Shown here: positions 7,337 to 14,435 of the stretch, piece by piece | Numbering within the stretch: position 1 is the stretch's first letter | How the letters are laid out: the number at the start of each line of letters is the position of its first letter | From: CAZGSG01 sp964528095 | GTDB lineage: Bacteria; Bacteroidota; Bacteroidia; Chitinophagales; Chitinophagaceae | DNA: 18,664 bases | Reading direction: 5' to 3' | Assembly: GCA_964528095.1 (NCBI GenBank) | Contig: CAZGSG010000105.1 | Location: 1-18,664 of the forward strand | The notes under the pieces: generated by a model | What the model saw: only the letters and a program-made list of their open reading frames with translations | Told to the model about the DNA's origin: nothing | Databases searched by the model: none | Made by a program: the position numbers and the translations under genes

Positions 7337-7534
7337 TTTTAACACGGAATCACAGTTGATCATTCTTTTTGTTTGTGCAATACTCTATTCCTGATCTCAT
7401 TTAAAATCCAACTTAAGAATAGGGAAGCACGGATCAATAAGAAATGTACTATCCATTTTAGCTTCTCCGTGCTTCCGGTTTAGAAAATCTTTTCAGACCA
7501 ATACATGAAGTTTATCCGTAGTTCCGTGTTAAAA
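7337..7534. repeat. Nested inverted-repeat element with CACGGA/TCCGTG arms in a gene-free stretch
   Basis: This lies in the 7100-7576 spacer, which contains no convincing gene. The outer arms TTTTAACACGGAA (7337-7349) and TTCCGTGTTAAAA (7522-7534) are a perfect 13-bp inverted repeat. Inside, GGAAGCACGGA (7423-7433) and TCCGTGCTTCC (7466-7476) are a perfect 11-bp inverted repeat with a 32-base loop, and CTATTC (7385-7390)/GAATAG (7417-7422) adds a small stem. All main arms share the hexamer CACGGA. The layout suggests a small non-autonomous palindromic element (MITE-like) or a structured RNA. No target-site duplication is evident next to the outer arms. Confidence 0.55.
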
Positions 7535-7576
7535 TCACTTTATGCTGGTTGGCTTTTATTGCAAAATACTCTTCCA

Positions 7577-7957
7577 TCACTCTTCAGGCGCGGTATACCT
7601 TACAATATCAATCCCCACTCCGTTAGGATCAAGAATAGAAAAATGACGATCACCCCAGTCCTCATCTCTTATCGCAATCTCGATAGGAATATCCAGGGAC
7701 CTGATGCGTTTGTATTCTCCATCCACATCATTTACTTCGATAGTTAAATAAACTCCTTTGCCAGCAAAAGCTGCCTGGTAAACAGGCTGCTGGGAGGGAT
7801 GTCCTGCTTGTAAAAAACTGAGCTGATCTGTTCCGCCCGGTGTTTCCAGCAACACAAACCACTCATTTTCGAATTTGACGGAAAAGTTCAGTACACGCAG
7901 GTAGAAAGCCCGCGTCTCTTTTAATTTTTCGGTAATAATCCCCGCATTTAATTTCAT
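7577..7957 (-). CDS. VOC-superfamily (glyoxalase/dioxygenase fold) protein
   Basis: From the Met at 7957 this is a 126-residue single-domain VOC protein. The first beta-alpha-beta-beta-beta half starts MKLNAGIITEKLKETRAFYL and contains NEWFVLLETPGG; the second half contains KGVYLTIEVNDVDGEYKRI and ends WGDRHFSILDPNGVGIDIV, the usual last strands carrying an acidic ligand. Such small proteins form a metal-binding cavity by pairing modules; the substrate is unknown. The frame is also open to an ATG at 8056, adding 33 residues with a hydrophobic run (ILTVLSVIGLIATG). I prefer 7957 because family members, as I recall them, begin exactly there. It is downstream of the YhhN-type gene on the same strand, about 200 bases away. 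Confidence 0.8.
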   Translation of the reverse strand: MKLNAGIITEKLKETRAFYLRVLNFSVKFENEWFVLLETPGGTDQLSFLQAGHPSQQPVYQAAFAGKGVYLTIEVNDVDGEYKRIRSLDIPIEIAIRDEDWGDRHFSILDPNGVGIDIVRYTAPEE

Positions 7958-8154
7958 TGTAGTATGTTTTACTTTAGAAAAATTATTTTTCTCGACTCCT
8001 GTGGCAATTAGTCCTATCACAGACAGTACAGTCAATATTTTATTTATGTAAGCCATTGTATTTTCTTACACAAAACAACAACCGGGTAGTGACAACCCTA
8101 TGTCAGGAGGAAAATATAGTTGAAAAAATAGTACAGTTACGGGAATTCAGGCGA

Positions 8155-8835
8155 TCACTTTTTTTGCGATTGCCCTATATAGTGTATCGCACCATAAACT
8201 ATACAAAGTTGCGCAATCCCATAGGTCAGCATTACCAGTTGCCCCGCATATGCCAGCGGATGGTAGAATTTATTTATTGCCAGTAGAGAGTCTGATATTA
8301 TGAATAAAAGTGCGCCGGTAAATATCCAACGTCCCGCTATCCTGTTTTTACTATACAGCATGTGCACGGCCAGCAGCAGCATACTGCTAATAACGATACC
8401 ATATACATAAACAGGTATTTTTTTATCGCCAAGATAGGGCGATAAAAGAGTAGTCAACGCCAGGTAATACAATACAACAGGAACCAGTATCCAGCCGCGG
8501 CTTTTTATTTTCTCCATTTGCCGCACCTGGTGGAAAAAGAATATATAGAAAACATGCGCAAGCAAAAAAGAGGACAAGCCCAGCAGGAAAAAGGTCTCCC
8601 TCTTATCATCGAACAACAGGAAAACATCCCCGATCCAGGAAAATACTAAAGCCAGCAGGATCCACTTTTTCAATTTCGTGGGTGAACCCGTTGTGGCAGA
8701 AATAAAATAGGCGGCAAGCGTAACGATGATAAGCGGTTTGCAAATAAATACCAGCGTTTCATTTTTTAACTGGATGCCCACAAGATCTCCGATGAGTGCC
8801 GCAAAAAAAAGTATGACCCAGTGTGTGTTTTTCAT
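8155..8835 (-). CDS. YhhN/TMEM86-family membrane protein (putative lysoplasmalogenase)
   Basis: This is an integral membrane protein of 226 residues with about eight hydrophobic helices spread along its length. The family acidic signatures are visible: FSWIGDVFLLFDD (about 65-77) early and IISDSLLAI late in the chain. TMEM86B hydrolyses the vinyl-ether bond of lysoplasmalogens; bacterial YhhN-like proteins mostly lack an assigned substrate, so the activity is family-level only. The ATG at 8833-8835 overlaps the TGA at 8832-8834 that closes the ancestral ispG frame (ATGA overlap), so the pair was built as a translationally coupled unit. With ispG now stopping at 8931 there is a 95-base gap, which may weaken coupling. 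Confidence 0.82.
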   Translation of the reverse strand: MKNTHWVILFFAALIGDLVGIQLKNETLVFICKPLIIVTLAAYFISATTGSPTKLKKWILLALVFSWIGDVFLLFDDKRETFFLLGLSSFLLAHVFYIFFFHQVRQMEKIKSRGWILVPVVLYYLALTTLLSPYLGDKKIPVYVYGIVISSMLLLAVHMLYSKNRIAGRWIFTGALLFIISDSLLAINKFYHPLAYAGQLVMLTYGIAQLCIVYGAIHYIGQSQKK

Positions 8836-8933
8836 GGTGTTACCCAGGCTTCGTTTTCTTTCAGCAAATTGATCAGTTCCTCTACCGCTACTTCGCTGTT
8901 TACATTACCTGTTACTACTGCTTGGCCTTTTCA
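8832..8933 (-). pseudogene. Detached 3' tail of ispG behind an in-frame TGA
   Basis: After the TGA at 8933-8931 the ispG frame stays open for 32 codons to a second TGA at 8834-8832. Those codons read KGQAVVTGNVNSEVAVEE, then LINLLKENEAWVTP: a beta-strand plus an acidic/hydrophobic helix of the kind that closes long-form IspG proteins of Bacteroidota, where the preceding residues are of the type GKVTLYKGxxVV. The final TGA shares bases with the ATG of the downstream gene, the normal operon junction. So this is real ancestral coding sequence cut off by a single stop codon. It has no start codon of its own. Confidence 0.8.
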
Positions 8934-10835
8934 TAAAGTGATATTTCCCGGGCCGTTGCCTACATATCCAAAATCCGCATCAGCCATTTCCCCGGGACCG
9001 TTTACGATACAACCCATGATCGCGATCTTCACACCCTTAAGGTGATTGGTACGTGCACGGATCTTCGCAGTCGTTTCCTGCAAGTCAAATAATGTACGGC
9101 CGCAACTTGGGCAACTTATATATTCTGTTTTGGAGATCCTTGTGCGGGTGGCCTGTAGAATTGAAAATGCCGTGTTATTGGCAAACTGGTAAATATCTTT
9201 GACCTGCAGGTATGTTCTGCCTTTGACCTGAATATTTTCCATTTGTGCCTTACTGGTAAACCCAAGGCAAATACCATCACCAAAACCATCCAGTAACAAT
9301 GAACCCGTCTCTGTTGCAAAATGGATCAGGTGTTCATCCGGTGTCTGCATCGCACTATCAGTCACCAGTATCACAGGGTTTTTAATCTCTTTATTTCTTA
9401 ACTCAATAAACATGCTGCGTACGGATTGCATTGCGTTGGAATTAGTACTGCTTAAGCAAATAACCACGGTAGGATCATTCGCCAGCTTATCGAGATAGGG
9501 AGATTCTTTTCCATCGTTCAGGCAATCAACCATCACAAAATTGATGGTTGGGCTTTTTACTGCCGCTTCCACATACCCGCTGTCCTGGAAAATAGGAAAA
9601 CAGTTTGTTTGTACCGAAGCATCCTGCCATGTATCCGGAAAAACGATCACTTTGAGTGTACCGGGCAAATTAAAATCGATCAGTTGATTACCTGTAAATA
9701 TATAATCTGCCGCAGCATCACCGATATGCCATTTATCCATAGCGGCATCGTATGTGTAGCCAATGCTCTGTAAATGAGATGGGGTGATTTTTTCAATTTT
9801 ATGAAGATCCGCGATCACCACGGGTACCTGTCTGCCGCCGATATTATCAATTGCAAACGTTGTTCGCCGTTGGTAATTGAATGGATCATAAGGTAGCTTT
9901 ATGGCGGCATCCCTGGATTCCTTATTTTTTTCGGGTGCTTTTTGCTGTTGCAGCAAGGTATACCTGCTTACCAGGTCCTTGCATACGGGTATTTCCAGTT
10001 CAGGATCTTCCGTGAGCGAAACACGGATAGTATCTCCCAGTCCATCTTCCAGCAGGCTTCCGATACCGATCGCGCTTTTTATCCTTCCATCTTCTCCGTC
10101 GCCGGCTTCCGTTACACCCAGATGCAACGGATATATTTCTCCGAATTCGTCAAACATGGTTTTTACCAACAACCGGTAGGCCTGCACCATCACCTGTGGA
10201 TTGCTGGACTTCATGCTCAGCACAATATTGTGATACGTTTCCGCCCTGGCTATCCGGAGAAATTCCATCGCGCTTTCCACCATGCCTACAGGCGTATCGC
10301 CATAACGGCTCATAATACGGTCACTCAATGAACCATGATTGGTCCCGATCCGCATAGCGGTACCATATTCTTTGCAGATTTTTACCAATGGCGTAAACCT
10401 GTCGCGGATCCGCTCTATTTCTTCCGCATAGTCCGCATCCGAGTATTCAATCAGCTCAAACTTTTTCTTATCTACATAATTACCCGGGTTCACCCGCACC
10501 TTTTCCACGATCCTTGCCGCGATCTCTGCCGCATTGGGCGTAAAATGAATATCGGCCACCAGCGGTGTTTTATACCCTCGTGCCCATAGTTCATTTTTAA
10601 TATTCAGCAGGTTTTCCGCTTCTTTTTTGGAGGGGGCGGTGATACGCACCAATTCGGCACCGGCTTCGATACAACGGATCCTTTGCTCAACCGTAGCCAG
10701 GGTATCCATGGTATCCGTAGTGGTCATTGTCTGTACTCTTACGGGATTAAAATTACCGAGCAAAAGGTCGCCGACCTTTACTTCCCGGGTGGGCAGACGA
10801 GTATAAGAATTGAGCGATTCACAATAAAACTGCAT
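8931..10835 (-). CDS. ispG: 4-hydroxy-3-methylbut-2-en-1-yl diphosphate synthase IspG (long form), C-terminally truncated by a TGA
   Basis: IspG is the [4Fe-4S] enzyme converting methylerythritol cyclodiphosphate to HMBPP in the MEP isoprenoid pathway. The N-terminal TIM barrel (about 15-300) has VRVQTMTTTDTMDT, VADIHFTPNAA, VRVNPGNY, GTNHGSLSDR and LHLGVTEAGDGEDGR. A large insert domain (about 310-565) marks the long form found in Bacteroidota, Chlamydiae and plants. The C-terminal cluster domain keeps its ligands: CPSCGRT (C575, C578), GCIVNGPGE (C609, E616). The chain then stops at GNITL (634), about 32 residues short. All catalytic residues precede the stop, so the product may still work. 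The gene follows batC by 300 bases and precedes the YhhN-type gene. Confidence 0.93.
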   Translation of the reverse strand: MQFYCESLNSYTRLPTREVKVGDLLLGNFNPVRVQTMTTTDTMDTLATVEQRIRCIEAGAELVRITAPSKKEAENLLNIKNELWARGYKTPLVADIHFTPNAAEIAARIVEKVRVNPGNYVDKKKFELIEYSDADYAEEIERIRDRFTPLVKICKEYGTAMRIGTNHGSLSDRIMSRYGDTPVGMVESAMEFLRIARAETYHNIVLSMKSSNPQVMVQAYRLLVKTMFDEFGEIYPLHLGVTEAGDGEDGRIKSAIGIGSLLEDGLGDTIRVSLTEDPELEIPVCKDLVSRYTLLQQQKAPEKNKESRDAAIKLPYDPFNYQRRTTFAIDNIGGRQVPVVIADLHKIEKITPSHLQSIGYTYDAAMDKWHIGDAAADYIFTGNQLIDFNLPGTLKVIVFPDTWQDASVQTNCFPIFQDSGYVEAAVKSPTINFVMVDCLNDGKESPYLDKLANDPTVVICLSSTNSNAMQSVRSMFIELRNKEIKNPVILVTDSAMQTPDEHLIHFATETGSLLLDGFGDGICLGFTSKAQMENIQVKGRTYLQVKDIYQFANNTAFSILQATRTRISKTEYISCPSCGRTLFDLQETTAKIRARTNHLKGVKIAIMGCIVNGPGEMADADFGYVGNGPGNITL

Positions 10836-10872
10836 AAATAAGGATTTTCAGGGCATTCGGGTTACCGGTATC

Positions 10873-11134
10873 TAATTCAAAATTAAAAATGCAAAATTAA
10901 AAAATTGACCCTGGCATTAGGAAGCTGTTTTTAGCTTTTTTGAATTTTACATTTTTTGAACAGGCCAGTCGGCAGATAAATTCACTGCAAAAGTAAAGAG
11001 ATATTTGCGGATTATGGGCGGGGAGTAATTAAGCTATATTATAAGTAATGCAAGGTTAAAATGCAAAAAACGACCATGCGATATCAGGGAATCTATTTTT
11101 GAATTTTGAGTTTTGCATTTTGCATTTTTAATTA
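10873..11134. repeat. A/T-rich inverted-repeat cluster between batC and ispG
   Basis: The 299-base spacer between batC and ispG (both minus strand) holds no gene. TAATTCAAAATT continues as AAAAATGCAAAATTAAAAAA from 10873 to about 10904; an inverted, similar arm lies at 10935-10960 (TTTTTTGAATTTTACATTTT and on). A second pair runs from TTAAAATGCAAAAAA (11056-11070) to 11094-11134, where the minus strand reads TAATTAAAAATGCAAAATGC immediately after the batC stop codon. The outermost arms are also inverted copies of each other, so the stretch could fold as one long cruciform. It probably serves as the batC terminator region and also holds the ispG promoter. CAAAATTA strings (10878, 10892) mimic reverse -7 boxes but belong to the repeat. 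Confidence 0.5.
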
Positions 11135-11746
11135 TCACCAATCCTTGGGCTGTCCGCCTCCTTGCTTCGATTTTTCCTTTTGCAGCCGCTGCTGTACTTC
11201 TTTTTCTTTTTGCTCCAGCAATTTTAACCGTTGCTCGGCTTCTTTCTGATTCATTTTCGGCTGCTGCTGTTTATTCTGTTGTTGCTTTTTATCTTCTTTT
11301 TTAGGTGGAGGATTTTTTTTCTTCAATTCCAGCAATGCTTTTTGCAGATTTTCCCGGGCCTGGTTATCCGAAGGGTCCTGCCTGAGCGCATCTTTATATG
11401 CTTCAATGCTTTCTTCCAGTTTTTTCTGACCACTTAGTATTGCGCCCTTATTGTAGTAGGCCCTTGCCTTTGTTTCCTTATTGTCAGTACCGGCGGCAAG
11501 ATCATCCAGTATTTTTATGGCATCAGCGGTTTTGTTTCCCCGATAAAGTGCATTAGCCTTATTCACTTTTGCCGTTGCAGAGGAAGGGTCTTTGGCCAGA
11601 ACTTCATCATACGCTTCGGCTGCTTTATCGTATTGTTTTTGTTTATAGAGTTCATTCCCCTTCTGAATGCCTTTGTCAGTTTCCTGTGCATCCAGTTGTT
11701 CATTAAAGAAAAATAGGACCGCTGCAATTAGTAGTAAACTCCTCAT
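11135..11746 (-). CDS. batC: BatC-like TPR protein
   Basis: This exported or membrane-tethered tetratricopeptide protein has 203 residues. The N-terminus is a signal peptide (hydrophobic LLLIAAVLFFF then LDAQ). TPR-type helix pairs follow at about 22-56 (GIQKGNELYKQKQYDKAAEA), 57-90 (AKVNKANALYRG) and 93-127 (ARAYYNKGAILSGQKKLEES). The last third is highly charged low complexity (KKNPPPKKEDKKQQQNKQQQ), then a Glu/Gln/Lys coiled coil (about 165-192) and GGGQPKDW at the end, typical of BatC. The ATG overlaps the batB stop by 4 bases (ATGA), so translation is coupled. Bat proteins were named for Bacteroides aerotolerance; their biochemical role remains uncertain, and BatC is thought to act with the VWA proteins BatA/BatB. 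Confidence 0.85.
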   Translation of the reverse strand: MRSLLLIAAVLFFFNEQLDAQETDKGIQKGNELYKQKQYDKAAEAYDEVLAKDPSSATAKVNKANALYRGNKTADAIKILDDLAAGTDNKETKARAYYNKGAILSGQKKLEESIEAYKDALRQDPSDNQARENLQKALLELKKKNPPPKKEDKKQQQNKQQQPKMNQKEAEQRLKLLEQKEKEVQQRLQKEKSKQGGGQPKDW

Positions 11747-12744
11747 GCTATTCCCCGTTTTCTTTCAGAAATAAAATTATCTGCCAGTAACAAAACAAAC
11801 ATTGCCGCCGCGAACCAGATAAAATATGTTTTATAGTTCATCAATGATACATCGCCATAAGCCTTGCTTTCTATCTGTTGCAGGTGTTGCTGAAGTTGTT
11901 TTACCGCGTCATCACTTGATTGTAATCTTATATAGACCCCGTTTGTGTTCCCTGCTATTTGCTGGAGCACATCCTCATTCAGTTTGGAGATCACCTGGCT
12001 GCCTGACGCATCTTTTTTATTTTCGCCAGTAGCCGCATCGGGGATATAGGAACCCTCGGATGAACCAATGCCGATCGTATTGATCATCATTCCCTGCTCT
12101 GCCAGTTTACGGGCTGTGCGTATCGCATCTTCATCATGATCTTCGCCATCGGAGATCAGCACTACAGCCTTAAATCTTCTGTCTGCCGTATTAAAGGCAT
12201 TATTGCTCATATTCAGCGCTTCGCTGATGACCGTGCCCTGCTGTGGTACCGCATCAGGGCTTGCCGAAGAAACATACATTTGCGCAGCGCCATGGTCGGT
12301 GGTCAGCGGCATCTGCATATAGGCTTTGCCTGCAAAAAGTACAAGCCCTATCCGGTCATCCGGCATTGCATTCATCAACTTACTTATGAATTGTTTCGCT
12401 CTTTCCAGGCGGTTAGGTTGCAGATCGGTAGCCAGCATGCTTTTACTTACATCCATTGCCACTACCAGGTCGATCCCCTTTCTTGTTATCCCCTCCGCTC
12501 CCGAAGGTTTGCGCAGGTTCATCACCGCGGCCACACCGGCAGCAAACGCAAGACAAAGGAGCAAAAACTTTAGGTTAAAGAAAAAAGGAGAAAATCCTTT
12601 TGTAAGCACTTTTACCAGTTTCGCGTCCCCCATTCTTTTCCGCACCTTCTTTTTCCAGGCCATTAAGAGAATAAATAATAGCAGGAATACGCCGATAGCT
12701 GCAAAAAGCCACGCTAATTGTATATGTTGGAACTGGAGACTCAA
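11743..12744 (-). CDS. batB: BatB-like VWA-domain inner-membrane protein
   Basis: The protein has 333 residues with two N-terminal membrane helices (about 11-29 and 58-76), a von Willebrand factor A domain (about 90-290) and a C-terminal helix (about 308-326). The MIDAS metal site is intact: D98-V-S100-K-S102 (AMDVSKSM), the GT at 170-171 and the acidic ISDGEDHDED (about 197-206). This is the BatA/BatB architecture. The residue pattern after MIDAS (LATDLQPNRLERAKQFI) is the usual one. It is the first gene of a two-gene unit with batC. The other usual members of the cluster (moxR, a DUF58 gene, batA, batD, batE) are absent; upstream is a 173-base spacer and a beta-lactamase gene. Confidence 0.88.
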   Translation of the reverse strand: MSLQFQHIQLAWLFAAIGVFLLLFILLMAWKKKVRKRMGDAKLVKVLTKGFSPFFFNLKFLLLCLAFAAGVAAVMNLRKPSGAEGITRKGIDLVVAMDVSKSMLATDLQPNRLERAKQFISKLMNAMPDDRIGLVLFAGKAYMQMPLTTDHGAAQMYVSSASPDAVPQQGTVISEALNMSNNAFNTADRRFKAVVLISDGEDHDEDAIRTARKLAEQGMMINTIGIGSSEGSYIPDAATGENKKDASGSQVISKLNEDVLQQIAGNTNGVYIRLQSSDDAVKQLQQHLQQIESKAYGDVSLMNYKTYFIWFAAAMFVLLLADNFISERKRGIA

Positions 12745-12917
12745 GTGGGCTGTAAAATGAATTGATAAAGATTAAATTCCAGCACTATATTACAAAGATC
12801 AAACCAATGAGGGAAGGAAATTCAAATTAAAAAGCGAAAACTCAAACGGGAACAGCTTTATTACCAGGCATTTTTTCGTTTTATTCTTCCCTATTCGAAT
12901 CCCGGTCTAGTCCTCTT

Positions 12918-13736
12918 TTACATATTGCCTTCTAAAAAACCTAATTGTTTTAGAATGTCTTTCAACATCTTCATCCGTATCGTGACCATATCAAAATCCT
13001 TATCGGTAGATTCGAGGTTGAGCACAAAAAAGTAAGGGTGATTATTTTCTTCTATCCAGCCTACAACCCACCCGATATGTTTGCCCGTTTGCGGACTCCA
13101 AAAACCCCAGCCGGTTTTATATCCAAGACGGTAATTGGTTGTATTCTCAAATAACATGGCTCTTTTCACAATTTCCTGGTTGGTCTTAAAAAAGGGAAGC
13201 TGACCAAAATAAAGGCGTTTAACCAGGCCTAATTGCTCGTCAGGTGTAATCTTTAACGAGTTATCCAGCCAGAATGTATCGATAGCAGAAGTGATTTTTC
13301 TCGTACCATAACCCAGGGTATCCAGGTAGTGTTGCATATCCTTCAGCCCGATACGCCTGGCCACTTCCTGGTAATAGGGAACAGCAGAAGCCCTGAATGC
13401 ATCATACATTGTCAGGTCCTTATTCCAGCTGTCAAATGGTCTTTTTATACCATCCCAGGGTATCACCATACTGTCATTACTGATTTTACCGGTTTGCAGT
13501 CCGATCAGTGAATTAACGATTTTAAATGTGGAAGCAGGCAGGTAGCTGCTGTCGCGGTAACGGGATAAATTATATACCGTGATCTCCCCTGTGCCATTAT
13601 TCATTAAAGCAAAACAGCCTTGGGTTTTATTTTCATCAAAATATTTACCGAGACTGTTGTCAATTTTTACGTTATCAGGATTGCAGGATGTAAAAACAAC
13701 AACAAACAATAAGCAATAAATAATAGCTTTCATCAA
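12918..13736 (-). CDS. Class D (OXA-type) serine beta-lactamase, predicted lipoprotein
   Basis: The 272-residue protein has all class D hallmarks: S69-T-F-K72 (catalytic serine and the lysine normally carboxylated), S117-A-V119 (SxV motif), Y143-G-T145 (YGN variant with Thr), the tryptophan after it in DTFWLDNS (W156) and K207-T-G209 in KTGWGFWS, plus GWVVGW before the last strands. The N-terminus is a short signal with FTSC; Cys18 would be lipidated, so the enzyme is probably membrane-anchored in the periplasm. Substrate range cannot be predicted. The start is Met-Met at 13736/13733. The gene lies 49 bases downstream of a secreted protein gene on the same strand. The same fold occurs in regulatory penicillin sensors, but those are much larger membrane proteins. 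Confidence 0.93.
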   Translation of the reverse strand: MMKAIIYCLLFVVVFTSCNPDNVKIDNSLGKYFDENKTQGCFALMNNGTGEITVYNLSRYRDSSYLPASTFKIVNSLIGLQTGKISNDSMVIPWDGIKRPFDSWNKDLTMYDAFRASAVPYYQEVARRIGLKDMQHYLDTLGYGTRKITSAIDTFWLDNSLKITPDEQLGLVKRLYFGQLPFFKTNQEIVKRAMLFENTTNYRLGYKTGWGFWSPQTGKHIGWVVGWIEENNHPYFFVLNLESTDKDFDMVTIRMKMLKDILKQLGFLEGNM

Positions 13737-13785
13737 TAATAATTAATAGTAATGCCGGATAGAAAATCTGCGCAAAGGTAGCGCA

Positions 13786-14316
13786 TCATTTTGTTCGTAC
13801 GAGGATCGCTTTTTGGTAACTATTCATTTTATAACTATCTACAAATGGCGAATCATCATTCCCTTTACCCGTAGTAGCCAGGGGCTTGGCCGATATACTA
13901 TGGAATTCCACGACCAGCTTGTCTTTTTCCATCCAGTAACTATTGACAATGGTTGAGTTCTGTACCGTGAAGGCTCCGGAAAATTTACCGGCGATCAGAA
14001 ACTGATCGAGCAGGATGCCATTATTTTCATCAATTATCCAATGTCCTTTCGCGGTATCTTTTGCTATGAGTTTATAAGGCCGGTTGTCTTTTGTTTCGCT
14101 GCCATAAATGATCTGCCAGGACCAGGTTCCAATGCTATCAGTGGGCTGGATCCTTAATTCCATCGGTACTTTTTTGGGTTCTTTTACAGTACCCTGGTAC
14201 CAGGATAATTCCCCCTTCCAGTTGCCGGTCCAGCTTTGAGGAAAACCAGCCTGCGTGTAACCATATAAAGCAAGAAAAAGAAAACAGGCGATTAACGAGG
14301 TCCTGGCTTTTGTCAT
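13786..14316 (-). CDS. Secreted protein of unknown function, probable beta-barrel
   Basis: I do not recognise a named family. The 176-residue protein has a signal peptide (KAR, then the hydrophobic SLIACFLFLALYG, cleavage likely near TQA at 21-23). The mature part is rich in alternating beta-strand patterns with many Trp and Tyr: WTGNWKGELSWYQG, GTWSWQIIYG, KGHWIIDENNG, NSYWMEKDKLVVEFHS. That resembles a lipocalin-like or similar small antiparallel barrel that binds a hydrophobic ligand or measures substrate, but no conserved ligand motif stands out. The order WxGNWKG near the start is reminiscent of lipocalin-type GxW, which is weak support. It is upstream of the class D beta-lactamase by 49 bases and may share its transcript. 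Confidence 0.7.
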   Translation of the reverse strand: MTKARTSLIACFLFLALYGYTQAGFPQSWTGNWKGELSWYQGTVKEPKKVPMELRIQPTDSIGTWSWQIIYGSETKDNRPYKLIAKDTAKGHWIIDENNGILLDQFLIAGKFSGAFTVQNSTIVNSYWMEKDKLVVEFHSISAKPLATTGKGNDDSPFVDSYKMNSYQKAILVRTK

Positions 14317-14386
14317 ACCGTTTTTTTATGTGGTAAAGTTAGGTTTGCCACCAGTCCGGGATAATAAAATTGGATAAACGGGTAGT

Positions 14387-14412
14387 AAAAAAAATCCCGC
14401 ACCAGGCGGGAT
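14387..14412 (-). terminator. Strong rho-independent terminator of the small lipoprotein gene
   Basis: On the minus strand ATCCCGC (14412-14406), loop CTGGT and GCGGGAT (14400-14394) form a perfect 7-bp G/C-rich stem, followed by a run of eight T (14394-14387). It begins 23 bases after the stop codon at 14436, which argues that the 42-codon ORF upstream is a genuine transcription unit. Confidence 0.88.
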
Positions 14413-14435
14413 CAATAATTTAGTTAGAAAGCAGT

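Noticed and set aside
7419..7477. Short minus-strand ORF (about 19 codons) within the nested inverted-repeat element
   Set aside because: No signal peptide, no recognised motif and no ribosome-binding or promoter support; the repeat structure explains the sequence better.
8931..8933. TGA read as a sense codon (alternative genetic code)
   Set aside because: TGA terminates other genes here (VOC, batC, the ispG/YhhN junction) and tryptophans are encoded by TGG, so code reassignment is not supported.
10878..10899. Two CAAAATTA strings matching a reversed -7 promoter box upstream of ispG
   Set aside because: They are part of the A/T-rich repeat words that also occur behind other genes, and no -33 element sits at the right spacing. 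Kept only as a remark.
12136..12573. Long plus-strand open frames opposite batB, and similar frames opposite nadB and ispG
   Set aside because: They lie antisense within strongly supported genes, have no recognisable domains and have odd amino-acid composition: shadows of the real frames.
12893..12914. String ATTCGAATCCCGGTCTAG resembling the T-loop and 3' end of a tRNA
   Set aside because: The left side of the T-stem does not pair, no CCA follows, and no anticodon or D-arm lies upstream. At most a degraded fragment; chance is as likely.
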